This document shows positions 1 through 6,423 of a DNA stretch of 9,975 nt, piece after piece. The translations under genes and the position numbers were made by a program. The notes under the pieces were generated by a model. It did no database searches, had not been told where the DNA came from, and was given only the letters and a program-made list of their open reading frames with translations. How positions within the stretch are numbered: the stretch's first letter is position 1; every line of letters starts with the position of its first letter. The DNA is from Cycloclasticus sp. (GTDB taxonomy: Bacteria > Pseudomonadota > Gammaproteobacteria > Methylococcales > Cycloclasticaceae): positions 1 to 9,975 of the forward strand of contig JAGPVU010000050.1 in NCBI GenBank assembly GCA_018066825.1. Direction: 5' to 3'.

Positions 1-340
1 CACCGATGGCATTTACCGTCACGTCAATTTGTTGCCCAGGGCTGGCAAACGGAGGTAACGAAGCGTGAATAATAACCGCTGCGACATTTTTAGATTTGAT
101 TTGCACTGTAGACGGAATTTTAACCCCCATTTGGCTCAACATACTGCGTAAGCTTTGTGAGGTAAAATCACCCGACTTTACTTTGTCGCCGGTGCCGTTT
201 AGACCAACGACCACACCATAACCAACTAATTGGTTAGAGCGAACGCCAGTAATTGATGCCAAATCCTTAATTCGTTCTGCTTGCACTTGACCACTAGCAA
301 GAATAAAAAGGGTGACGATAAGTGTGAGTTTATTAATCAT
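1..340 (-). CDS. flgI: FlgI, flagellar P-ring protein (3' part missing, cut by window edge)
   Basis: The reverse strand from 340 to the window edge is open for 113 codons and encodes the N-terminal third of FlgI, the periplasmic protein that polymerises into the P-ring, the rod bushing in the peptidoglycan layer. Residues 1-21 form a Sec signal peptide: a short charged start (MINK), a hydrophobic stretch, then VQA before a likely cut at A21/E22. The mature start carries the family hallmark DLASITGVRSNQLVGYG (about 26-42) followed by VVVGLNGTGD, and later NVAAVIIHASLPPF (85-98) and GQQIDVTVNAIG. Full-length FlgI is usually about 365 residues, so roughly 250 are off the left side. The ATG lies 9 bases after the flgH stop, with an AGGA Shine-Dalgarno at the junction, so it is the eighth gene of the flgB operon. 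Its secretion and folding should depend on FlgA, encoded at 7465-8166. Confidence 0.96.
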   Translation of the reverse strand, partial: MINKLTLIVTLFILASGQVQAERIKDLASITGVRSNQLVGYGVVVGLNGTGDKVKSGDFTSQSLRSMLSQMGVKIPSTVQIKSKNVAAVIIHASLPPFASPGQQIDVTVNAIG

Positions 341-349
341 AAGTTGTCC

Positions 350-1030
350 TTAAAACGGAAACACTGCACTGATAAAGAATCTGGCTAACCAGCCCATTTT
401 ATTAGCGTCGGCTAATGCGCCTTCACCGGTATACATAATGGTGGCGTCGGCTATTTTTGTTGATTCAACGCTATTGTCTGGATTGATATCGGTTGGCCGC
501 ACGATGCCTGACAACCGAATATATTCATTGCCTTGATTTAAGCGAACGCGTTTTTCACCGCGTATTCTTAAATAACCGTTCGGTAGCACATCAATCACAC
601 TGACGGTGATATTGCCGCTTAAGCTATTATTTTGGGTGCTCTCAGACTCGCCAGCAAAATCACTGCCCGAGGCTAGGCTGGTATTAAAATTCAAACCAAA
701 ACGTGAAGGGTCGACATCACCCAAAATCGTCGGTATTGAAACAGACGTTGAGTTGTCTTTTTTGATATCCGTATCGGCTTGCTTTTTAGCGTTGGTTTTT
801 TCGACCAAATTAATGGTTAAAATATCGCCTATTCTGCGTGCCCTAATATCTTCAAATAAGCGAATTTCGGACCCTGATTGATAAATCGACCCATTGTTAC
901 TTTGAGGCATTTGATACGAAACCGGCTGTGACGGTGCGTACTCTGGGTCATGCCTAGGTTTGCCCATATTATCCATCATCGCGCAACCGGACGTTAGCGC
1001 TAACAAAACAAAAAGGTTGATAAATTTCAT
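350..1030 (-). CDS. flgH: FlgH, flagellar L-ring lipoprotein
   Basis: This encodes FlgH, which forms the L-ring around the distal rod in the outer membrane. The N-terminus is a lipoprotein signal peptide ending L-T-S-G-C at residues 12-16, so Cys16 would be lipidated. The residue after it is Ala, not Asp, which fits sorting to the outer membrane. The -3 residue is Thr where Leu is most common, still within lipobox variation. Family blocks follow in order: GSIY (about 47), DIRARRIGDILTINLVEKT (61-79), a low-complexity Ser/Asn-rich middle, LRIRGEKRVRLNQGNEYIRL (154-173), SGIVRPTDI, and the C-terminal GWLARFF...FPF. At 226 residues it has normal length. Two adjacent starts exist, GTG (1031-1033) and ATG (1028-1030). 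I chose ATG because it lies 8 bases from the strong AAAGGAG. It sits between flgG and flgI. Confidence 0.96.
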   Translation of the reverse strand: MKFINLFVLLALTSGCAMMDNMGKPRHDPEYAPSQPVSYQMPQSNNGSIYQSGSEIRLFEDIRARRIGDILTINLVEKTNAKKQADTDIKKDNSTSVSIPTILGDVDPSRFGLNFNTSLASGSDFAGESESTQNNSLSGNITVSVIDVLPNGYLRIRGEKRVRLNQGNEYIRLSGIVRPTDINPDNSVESTKIADATIMYTGEGALADANKMGWLARFFISAVFPF

Positions 1031-1045
1031 CACGTTAACTCCTTT
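1031..1045 (-). promoter_or_regulatory. Shine-Dalgarno and dual start (GTG-ATG) of flgH
   Basis: On the reverse strand the bases read AAAGGAG, TTAAC, GTG, ATG. The AAAGGAG (1039-1045) directly abuts the flgG stop codon at 1046-1048. Spacing is 5 bases to the GTG and 8 to the ATG, so either can be used; the product differs only by one N-terminal Met. Confidence 0.7.
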
Positions 1046-1834
1046 TTACAAGTCCTGCATTAAACGTTGCAGCATTTGATCAGCGTTAGAAATGGCTTTG
1101 GAATTCATTTCATAAGCGCGTTGCGTTTCGATCATGCTTACCAACTCTTCAACCACATTGACATTGGATGTTTCGAGCGAGCCTGACGATAAGATCCCAA
1201 CGCCTGTTTGCCCTGGTGTGGTTACCGTTGGGCTACCACTGGATAACGATTCTCTAAATTGGTTTTCACCGATGGGGTCTAAACCCGTTGGGTTAATAAA
1301 GTCGGCTAGGGTAACGCTGCCTACTTGGCTGGGCGCTGCTGCCCCTGGCTGCAATACTGAGACAGTGCCATCAACGCCAATGGTTACGCTAAGCGCATCG
1401 CTGGGAATACTAATAGAAGGTTCTAAGGGATAGCCGCCTGAGGTGACCATTTGTCCGTCACCGTCTAGTTTAAAGCTACCGTCACGGGTGTAAGTAATAC
1501 TGCCATCAGGGCGTAATATTTGAAAAAACCCACGGCCATTGATCGACACATCTAGCGAGTTGCCTGTTTGCTGAATACTGCCTTGGGTATGTGTTTTTTC
1601 GGTCGCTACGGTACGTACACCCGTACCGATTTGCAAACCCGTTGGCAAGGTTGTGTCTTGTGATGACTGCGCACCGACTTGACGAATATTTTGATAGAGT
1701 AAATCTTCAAAAATAGCGCGTGATTTTTTAAAACCCGTGGTGTTAACGTTGGCTAAATTATTAGAAATAACCGCCATACGGGTTTGTTGGGCTTCTAAAC
1801 CCGTTTTACTGATCCACATTGATGCTGTTGACAT
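1046..1834 (-). CDS. flgG: FlgG, flagellar distal rod protein
   Basis: This encodes FlgG, the subunit of the distal rod that crosses the periplasm through the P- and L-rings. At 262 residues it is the standard length. The N-terminal D0 motif is ISNNLANVNTTGFKKSRA (about 23-40), followed by the FlgG-specific stretch FEDLLYQNIRQVGAQ and LQIGTGVRT. The central part has the SINGRGFFQI...TYTRDGSFKLD core shared by rod and hook proteins. The C-terminal helix is LETSNVNVVEELVSMIETQRAYEMNSKAI and ends MLQRLMQDL. Like its rod and hook relatives it has no cleaved signal peptide and is exported by the flagellar type III apparatus. The ATG is 9 bases from the flgF stop, with AGGAG overlapping that stop, which suggests translational coupling. 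Confidence 0.98.
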   Translation of the reverse strand: MSTASMWISKTGLEAQQTRMAVISNNLANVNTTGFKKSRAIFEDLLYQNIRQVGAQSSQDTTLPTGLQIGTGVRTVATEKTHTQGSIQQTGNSLDVSINGRGFFQILRPDGSITYTRDGSFKLDGDGQMVTSGGYPLEPSISIPSDALSVTIGVDGTVSVLQPGAAAPSQVGSVTLADFINPTGLDPIGENQFRESLSSGSPTVTTPGQTGVGILSSGSLETSNVNVVEELVSMIETQRAYEMNSKAISNADQMLQRLMQDL

Positions 1835-1843
1835 ACTCTTCTC

Positions 1844-2584
1844 CTATCCTATACGCATGAGTTGTGCGCTAGCGGCTTCGTTATCGGTTACTGTTTTCAT
1901 CATTTTTACTTGCATTTCAAAGGTTCGAGCTAGCTCTATCATCTTGACCATGGCATCAACCACGCTGACATTACTGCCCTCTACTGCTCCCGCTACCAAG
2001 CGCACTTCCGCACTCGCATCGGCATCTGCACCATTTTTCATTCTAAACAAACCATCTTTTCCTTTAATGATGCTGCTTGCTTCTGGGTTAACCAGCTTAA
2101 TTCTATCCACTGCTGACAAGGTTGCTGCTGTGTCGCCCAAGGGAATAACACTGATGGTGCCATCACTACCAATCTCCATTTTTGCTGACTCTGGCAAGGT
2201 CACTGGGCCACCACCACCCATAACAGGCAAGCCCGTACCGGTCACTAATAAGCCGTTTGGGGTGAGTCGTAGATCACCGGCGCGGGTATACGCTTCAGTG
2301 CCATCATTTGCTTGCACTGCAATCCAACCCGCACCACTAATGGCTATATCCATTTCACGCCCAGTTTGTTGCATAGCCCCATGGCTCAAATCAATACCGC
2401 TGCGTTCGGCCATCGCATAGACATGAGAAGGAAGCCCTTGACCAAAAACCGGCATACTGCGAAATTGAGATAAATCCGCCTTAAAACCCGTGGTGTTAGC
2501 GTTTGCCAAGTTGTGTGAGTTGGCCGCTTGTGCAACCATCGCTTGTTTGGCCCCGCTCATTGCTACGTAAAGACTGGTATCCAT
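1844..2584 (-). CDS. flgF: FlgF, flagellar proximal rod protein
   Basis: This encodes FlgF, a proximal rod subunit located between FlgB/FlgC and the distal rod FlgG. Its 246 residues match the family. The N-terminus is MDTSLYVAMSGAKQAM followed by HNLANANTTGFKADLSQF, the FlgF version of the D0 signature. The middle has MDIAISGAGWIAVQ and YTRAGDLRLTPNGLLVTGTG. A Gly-rich VMGGGGPV loop follows, and the C-terminal helix is EGSNVSVVDAMVKMIELARTFEMQVKMM. The reading frame starts 27 bases after flgE. Its Shine-Dalgarno (AGAGAGAG) is weaker than that of the other genes here. In Pseudomonas flgF can head its own sigma-54 transcript; I looked for a GG-N10-GC site in the short gap and nearby flgE end and did not see a convincing one. 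Confidence 0.97.
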   Translation of the reverse strand: MDTSLYVAMSGAKQAMVAQAANSHNLANANTTGFKADLSQFRSMPVFGQGLPSHVYAMAERSGIDLSHGAMQQTGREMDIAISGAGWIAVQANDGTEAYTRAGDLRLTPNGLLVTGTGLPVMGGGGPVTLPESAKMEIGSDGTISVIPLGDTAATLSAVDRIKLVNPEASSIIKGKDGLFRMKNGADADASAEVRLVAGAVEGSNVSVVDAMVKMIELARTFEMQVKMMKTVTDNEAASAQLMRIG

Positions 2585-2611
2585 GATGACTCTCTCTTAG
2601 CCTAATTTAAA

Positions 2612-3895
2612 TTAACGAATATTAATGATGGCTTGCTGAATCGTGTCTTGCGTGGAAATCGCCTGCGCATTGGCCTGGAAATTACGTTGTGACGTAATTA
2701 AGTTAACCAACTGCGTAGCAATATCTACATTAGATGCTTCAAGTGCACCGGATTGGATAGAACCAAACCCTGCGGTACCTGCTGCGCCAATGATTTTATC
2801 GCCAGAGGTGAAGGTTTCACCCCAACTGGTATCACCTAACTGACGTAACCCTTGTGTATTTGGAAATGTTGCCAGTGCAACTTGACCCAGCAAATCTGAT
2901 TGGCCGTTGGTAAACCGTGCGAACACCACACCGCTTTGATCAATCTCAATACCGCTCAAACGGCCAGATGCAAAGCCATCTTGGCTTAAGCCATTAACCG
3001 CAAAGCCTCCACCATATTGTGTGGTATCAGAATAATCGTAACTGAGGGTTAAAGGACTGGCACCATTGCCCAGTGTTAACCCATCAAAAGGAACAATACT
3101 GCTAGCGCTTGTGCCAGTCGTGGTTGTAATGTCTTGGAAAGAACCCAATCCATCAAAGGTCATGGTAAAAAAGTTGTCTGCGCCAGCGTTCATTGTCAAC
3201 TCGTTACCATCAACGTAGGTATAAACCTGCCACTCATTAGCACTTGGATCACTGGCAACATAGTACATGGTGGCTGGAGAACCGTTGCCCAAGGAATCAT
3301 AGACTGTTGTTGAGGTGGAGTGATTAAAGGTATCCGCATCAATGATGCTAAATTCTGACGGATCAATTGGGAACGTTGTATAACGTGTTGGAACAGTTTC
3401 TTGCGCGTTTAAATTAATCGTTGGCACCACATTCTCTGTAGCGGCCGGTGCAGAGTCACCCGTGCTTAGCTCTAGAGACGAAATGGCACCGGTATTAAAT
3501 GTACCGTTATTATTAGGTGGGAAAATTTGCAATGCACGCCCGGAACTATCAACCACAAAGCCTTCTCTGTCCGTAGTAAACGAACCGGCTCTGGTAAATG
3601 ATTGCGCCCCATCGTCATCCACTACGAAGAAACCTTCACCGTTGATCGCTAAATCAAGGTTACTGCTGGTAAATTCGATGCTGCCTTGGCTGAATTGCTG
3701 CGAAATACTCGCTACACGAACACCACTGCCGGGGGTATTACCTGAAACCCCGGTAAACGTCGTAGCGAACACATCGACAAACTCTACCCGTGATTCCTTA
3801 AAGCCCGTTGTAGCTGAGTTGGCGATATTATTGCCCACCACAGAAAGATCGGTTGATGCTGCATCTAAACCACTTAAAGAAGTACGAAATGACAT
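2612..3895 (-). CDS. flgE: FlgE, flagellar hook protein
   Basis: This encodes the hook subunit FlgE, the universal joint between rod and filament, exported by the flagellar type III system and assembled under the FlgD cap. The N-terminus MSFRTSLSGLDAASTDLSVV and NNIANSATTGFKESRVEF is the D0 polymerisation region. The conserved AINGEGFFVVDDDG...SFTRAGSFTTDREGFVV follows at about 83-113. The central 130-330 is the variable surface domain, rich in Ser, Thr, Asp and Gly, with the FlgE motif TTVYDSLGN near residue 196. The C-terminus is LEASNVDIATQLVNLITSQR followed by NFQANAQAISTQDTIQQAIINIR. At 427 residues it falls in the common range for gammaproteobacterial hooks. It has a strong AGGAG 6 bases before the ATG and starts 15 bases after flgD. 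Confidence 0.98.
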   Translation of the reverse strand: MSFRTSLSGLDAASTDLSVVGNNIANSATTGFKESRVEFVDVFATTFTGVSGNTPGSGVRVASISQQFSQGSIEFTSSNLDLAINGEGFFVVDDDGAQSFTRAGSFTTDREGFVVDSSGRALQIFPPNNNGTFNTGAISSLELSTGDSAPAATENVVPTINLNAQETVPTRYTTFPIDPSEFSIIDADTFNHSTSTTVYDSLGNGSPATMYYVASDPSANEWQVYTYVDGNELTMNAGADNFFTMTFDGLGSFQDITTTTGTSASSIVPFDGLTLGNGASPLTLSYDYSDTTQYGGGFAVNGLSQDGFASGRLSGIEIDQSGVVFARFTNGQSDLLGQVALATFPNTQGLRQLGDTSWGETFTSGDKIIGAAGTAGFGSIQSGALEASNVDIATQLVNLITSQRNFQANAQAISTQDTIQQAIINIR

Positions 3896-3910
3896 AATAT
3901 TCTCCTAAAA

Positions 3911-4588
3911 TTAAAAAATTCGACTGACATTGCTGAAATCAACACTGCCTAAACCGGCAAGATTCAGCTGCAAACCCCTACCAGGGCCACCTAATGTGAC
4001 GCTTTCAACATCAACAAGTAATTGGGTATCTAACTCAAAATTTTGGCCGTCAATCCGCGCTATCGCGTCCACGCTATACTGACCCGCTGGCGCCACACCC
4101 CCATTATTCAGGCTGCCATCCCATTTAAATGGCACAGGACCCGCTGCCTGTGTGCCCAATGAAATGGTTTTTATTAGCTCACCGTTTTGATTTGAAATAT
4201 TAATGGACACATCAGGCGAACTGGCTGGTAGCGTTACCTCACCTTCAATCGCCCCGCCTTCATTTAGAACGCCATTTTGTAACGGTACAATCACTCGTCG
4301 GCCTACTAAGTTAGAGGCTTGTAATGCCTGATCATTAGCAACAGACGAAGCGAACTCTGAGAACGATGTTTGTAAATCGCCAATGCCGGACACGGTACTA
4401 AATTGAGCGATCTGTCCTAAAAATGCACCACTGTCCATGGGGTCTAAAGGGTCTTGGTTCTTAAGCTGGGTAACCATCAGTTCTAGAAAGTCCGCCTGAC
4501 CTAGGTCACCGTCTTTTTTTGCTTTATCGACTTGAGTTTGTTTTGCTAAACCAAGTCCTTGTAGGGTGTTGAAATCGATTTCAGACAT
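3911..4588 (-). CDS. flgD: FlgD, hook cap / hook assembly scaffold
   Basis: This encodes FlgD, the cap at the growing hook tip that allows FlgE subunits to assemble and is later replaced by FlgK. The N-terminal signature is GQADFLELMVTQLKNQDPLDPMDSGAFLGQIAQFSTVSGI (about 30-69), which is highly conserved in the family. The C-terminal half has the FlgD Ig-like and Tudor-like folds: GRRVIVPLQNG, then NGELIKTISLG, PFKWDGSLNNGGVAPAGQYSV (about 152-172), and VESVTLGGPGRGLQLNLAGLGSVDFSNVSRIF at the end. It has 225 residues, the normal size. The ATG is 12 bases after the flgC stop, with a GGAGA Shine-Dalgarno, inside the flgB operon. Confidence 0.97.
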   Translation of the reverse strand: MSEIDFNTLQGLGLAKQTQVDKAKKDGDLGQADFLELMVTQLKNQDPLDPMDSGAFLGQIAQFSTVSGIGDLQTSFSEFASSVANDQALQASNLVGRRVIVPLQNGVLNEGGAIEGEVTLPASSPDVSINISNQNGELIKTISLGTQAAGPVPFKWDGSLNNGGVAPAGQYSVDAIARIDGQNFELDTQLLVDVESVTLGGPGRGLQLNLAGLGSVDFSNVSRIF

Positions 4589-4600
4589 ATCAGTTCTCCG

Positions 4601-5020
4601 TTATTGACCGATTTTTAAGGTTTGTTGTAATAATTGTTTTGCCGTATTGAGTATTTCGACGTTATTTTGATAGCTCCGACTGGCCGACATCATATTGGCC
4701 ATCTCTTCAACCACATTAACGTTCGGTTTAAAAATATAGCCGTCTGCATTAGCCATTGGATGCTGTGGTGCATATTCCTGACGTAAGGGCGCCTGACTTT
4801 CAACAACACCTAGTACTTGAACACCTTTGGCCGAATCAGCTTGAGCTTTCATTGAATTTTGCAACACCGTGGCAAATACCGGCTGACGAGCACGGTATGT
4901 TTCATTGATACTGCTGCTAGTGGTTTCGGCATTGGCCATATTGCTAGCCACTAAATTTAAACGCGTTGTTTGTGCGCTCATCCCGCTGCCTGCAATATCA
5001 AAAATACTATATAAAGACAT
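4601..5020 (-). CDS. flgC: FlgC, flagellar proximal rod protein
   Basis: This encodes FlgC, a proximal rod subunit that acts with FlgB and FlgF next to the MS-ring. The N-terminus MSLYSIFDIAGSGMSAQTTR and LNLVASNMANAETTSSSI is typical, then YRARQPVFATVLQ. The C-terminal part has HPMANADGYIFKPNVNVVEEMANMMSASRSYQNNVEILNTAKQLLQQTLKIGQ, the FlgC signature. It is 139 residues, the normal length. It follows flgB with only 2 bases between stop and ATG; its Shine-Dalgarno (AAGGGGTG) lies inside the end of flgB, so the two genes are probably translationally coupled. Confidence 0.97.
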   Translation of the reverse strand: MSLYSIFDIAGSGMSAQTTRLNLVASNMANAETTSSSINETYRARQPVFATVLQNSMKAQADSAKGVQVLGVVESQAPLRQEYAPQHPMANADGYIFKPNVNVVEEMANMMSASRSYQNNVEILNTAKQLLQQTLKIGQ

Positions 5021-5022
5021 GG

Positions 5023-5415
5023 TTATTCACCCCTTAAAGCTGAAAGGTAAGATGAAATTTTTCCGTTTAAAAAACGAACCGAGGTTTGATAATCGAGTGC
5101 ATTTTGTGCATAACGTGCCTGTTCAGCATTAACATCTACGGTATTGCCATCCAATGAAGCACTGGTCGGTAGACGGTAAGCTAGATCTAGACTTGCAGGC
5201 GTATGATTGAAGCTAACGTGATTAGCATGAGTGCGCTTTATAGACGATGCAGGTTCACCCAGTTGACTTAAAACCGACTTAAAATCAAAATCTCTGGCCT
5301 TGTAGCCTGGCGTGTCCGCATTAGCCATATTAGATGCCAGCACTTCAGCCCGTTTGGAACGAAAAATAAGACCTTTTTCGTGTACGCCAAATAATGAGTC
5401 GATGGTAGATATCAT
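5023..5415 (-). CDS. flgB: FlgB, flagellar proximal rod protein
   Basis: This encodes FlgB, the rod subunit closest to the MS-ring and the first gene of the rod-hook operon. The protein begins MISTIDSLFGVHEKGLIFRS, followed by KRAEVLASNMANADTPGYKARDFDFK, the classic FlgB N-terminus, and ends with VDVNAEQARYAQNALDYQTSVRFLNGKISSYLSALRGE. I chose the ATG at 5413-5415, giving 130 residues, and not the in-frame ATG 42 bases further upstream. The chosen start has AGGAG 6 bases before it and aligns with the family start. The 14 extra residues (MVSALLFLTKQEQH) have no family counterpart and would overlap the sigma-54 promoter at 5446-5461. It is 163 bases downstream of cheR in the same direction. Confidence 0.96.
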   Translation of the reverse strand: MISTIDSLFGVHEKGLIFRSKRAEVLASNMANADTPGYKARDFDFKSVLSQLGEPASSIKRTHANHVSFNHTPASLDLAYRLPTSASLDGNTVDVNAEQARYAQNALDYQTSVRFLNGKISSYLSALRGE

Positions 5416-5427
5416 GTGTTGCTCCTG
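5416..5427 (-). promoter_or_regulatory. Shine-Dalgarno that fixes the flgB start
   Basis: The reverse strand reads AGGAG (5422-5426), then 6 bases, then ATG at 5413-5415. This is the best ribosome binding site near either in-frame ATG of flgB and supports the shorter 130-residue protein. Confidence 0.8.
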
Positions 5428-5445
5428 TTTTGTTAAAAACAATAG

Positions 5446-5461
5446 AGCAGAAACCATGCCA
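5446..5461 (-). promoter_or_regulatory. Sigma-54 (RpoN) promoter of the flgBCDEFGHI operon
   Basis: The reverse strand reads TGGCATGGTTTCTGCT. It contains the invariant GG and GC separated by exactly 10 bases and matches the -24/-12 consensus TGGCACG-N4-TTGCA at most positions. It lies 30 bases upstream of the flgB ATG, so transcription should start near 5435 and leave a short leader of about 20 bases carrying the Shine-Dalgarno. Rod-hook operons in Pseudomonas and Vibrio are known to be sigma-54 dependent. The match and the placement are seen in the sequence; the use of the site is inferred. Confidence 0.88.
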
Positions 5462-5513
5462 AATAATTTATTCGTTTATATTCAATATCTTAAGGTTTAT
5501 TAAGTGATTTTAC

Positions 5514-5549
5514 AGCGGAAAAAAAGCGGCAATAGCGGCAAAGCGGCAA
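5514..5549 (-). repeat. Cluster of AGCGGCAA repeats, likely activator (enhancer) site for the flgB promoter
   Basis: On the plus strand AGCGGCAA occurs three times (5525-5532, 5534-5541, 5542-5549), preceded by a partial copy AGCGG at 5514-5518. Copies start 11, 9 and 8 bases apart. Read in the direction of flgB, the cluster spans roughly -80 to -115 from the predicted transcription start, the usual distance for a sigma-54 activator. The FlrC/FleR family of flagellar activators acts on such operons. That these repeats bind it is inference; I know of no exact consensus that I can apply here with certainty. Confidence 0.55.
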
Positions 5550-5569
5550 CGAGAAAAAACGAGAAAAAA
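5550..5569. repeat. Two tandem copies of CGAGAAAAAA
   Basis: A perfect 10-base unit occurs twice in a row (5550-5559 and 5560-5569), right next to the AGCGGCAA cluster and 9 bases downstream of the cheR stop codon. The A-tracts recur every 10 bases, about one helical turn, so they could add intrinsic bending to the region upstream of the sigma-54 promoter. On the cheR strand the same bases are T-rich, but no G+C stem precedes them, so I do not call a terminator. Confidence 0.6.
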
Positions 5570-5578
5570 CGAATGAAA

Positions 5579-6388
5579 TTAACGCTTACGGTAGTATTTA
5601 CACCCGCTATCTCTAACGATTTGAAGCCCTTTAACCTCTGCGGGCACCTGTTCGGAGCTGCTCAAAAACAGATAAGCACCTTGTTTCATCCGTTGGGCAA
5701 TCCGATTCAAAATATCTATTTTTGTCGACATTGAAAAATAGATTAAGACATTCCGACAGAAAACAACGTCAAACTCTCCTACATCAGAAAAATCATTAAT
5801 TAAATTTAATGATTTAAATGAGACTCTAGAACGATGTTTGTCAGCAATCTGCCAACCGCCTCGAACACCTTTGAAGTGATCGATTTTAGTTTCGTTTGGA
5901 AGCCCTCTCGATAACTGTATGTCGGTATATACGCCCTGCTTTGCTTGATCGATATTTTTTTCGGATATATCCGTCGCGACAATCTGTACCGTGGGTCGTT
6001 TATTAATTAATCGTAACGCTTTATCAATAGACAAGCTGAGGCTAAAAGCCTCTTGACCTGTGGAACAGGCCGCCGACCACAATGAGATGCGGCCTTTTTC
6101 ACCCAGCTCAGTGACCACCTTTTGTTCAAGCGCATGAAAATGCAATGAATCACGAAACCAAAAGGTTTCATTTGTAGTCATCGCTTCTACGACTTTCATC
6201 GTTAAATTATCGTCTGGCATTGCTTCAATCAATGAGAGCAAATCATCTAGCTCATCGACACCGATCTCATTCAGCAAGGGTCGCAATCGGTTATTAACAA
6301 GGTATTGTTTATTATCCGCTAAGGAAATACCGCTTGCCACTTTAAGAAAAGTTTGAAAGCGCTGAAACTCAAGCGCAGTTATTTCCAT
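5579..6388 (-). CDS. cheR: CheR, chemoreceptor glutamate O-methyltransferase
   Basis: This encodes CheR, which transfers a methyl group from S-adenosylmethionine to glutamates on methyl-accepting chemotaxis proteins and so drives sensory adaptation. An N-terminal helical domain (1-70) leads to MTTNETFWFRD (70-80), the family hallmark. The SAM-binding fold has LWSAACSTGQEAFSLS (103-118), ATDIS with Asp140, and FDVVFCRNVLIYF (206-218). The end YLFLSSSEQVP...CKYYRK is also typical. At 269 residues it is a complete stand-alone methyltransferase without a tetratricopeptide extension. It lies 35 bases after cheV, which suggests one cheVR transcript. No strong Shine-Dalgarno precedes its ATG. Which receptors it serves cannot be told from the sequence. 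Confidence 0.96.
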   Translation of the reverse strand: MEITALEFQRFQTFLKVASGISLADNKQYLVNNRLRPLLNEIGVDELDDLLSLIEAMPDDNLTMKVVEAMTTNETFWFRDSLHFHALEQKVVTELGEKGRISLWSAACSTGQEAFSLSLSIDKALRLINKRPTVQIVATDISEKNIDQAKQGVYTDIQLSRGLPNETKIDHFKGVRGGWQIADKHRSRVSFKSLNLINDFSDVGEFDVVFCRNVLIYFSMSTKIDILNRIAQRMKQGAYLFLSSSEQVPAEVKGLQIVRDSGCKYYRKR

Positions 6389-6423
6389 GCCATTAATAAC
6401 ATTTAAGGTAGCGTCAAATCGGC

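Noticed and set aside
1737..2420. Long plus-strand open frame (227 codons) opposite flgF
   Set aside because: It is fully antisense to the well-supported flgF and the flgG start, has no ribosome site, and its protein is a low-complexity Ser/Ala/Leu composition typical of a shadow frame.
2603..2614. 12-base A/T palindrome TAATTTAAATTA at the flgE stop codon
   Set aside because: It has no G or C, so it cannot form a stable terminator stem, and short A/T palindromes are common in such gaps.
2680..2699. Perfect 8-base inverted repeat with a 4-base loop inside flgE
   Set aside because: It encodes the conserved LITSQRN segment of the FlgE C-terminus, has no T-run, and is explained by coding constraint or chance.
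3462..3908. Plus-strand open frame of 148 codons opposite flgE
   Set aside because: It is antisense to the conserved N-terminal coding region of flgE and shows no domain or ribosome site.
5416..5457. Longer flgB starting 14 codons upstream
   Set aside because: The extension is not found in FlgB proteins, overlaps the sigma-54 promoter, and the strong AGGAG serves the downstream ATG.
5504..5734. Plus-strand open frame of 76 codons across the cheR-flgB gap
   Set aside because: It runs through the repeat cluster and then antisense to the end of cheR, with no Shine-Dalgarno and a repeat-derived Lys/Arg-rich start; no protein family is recognisable.
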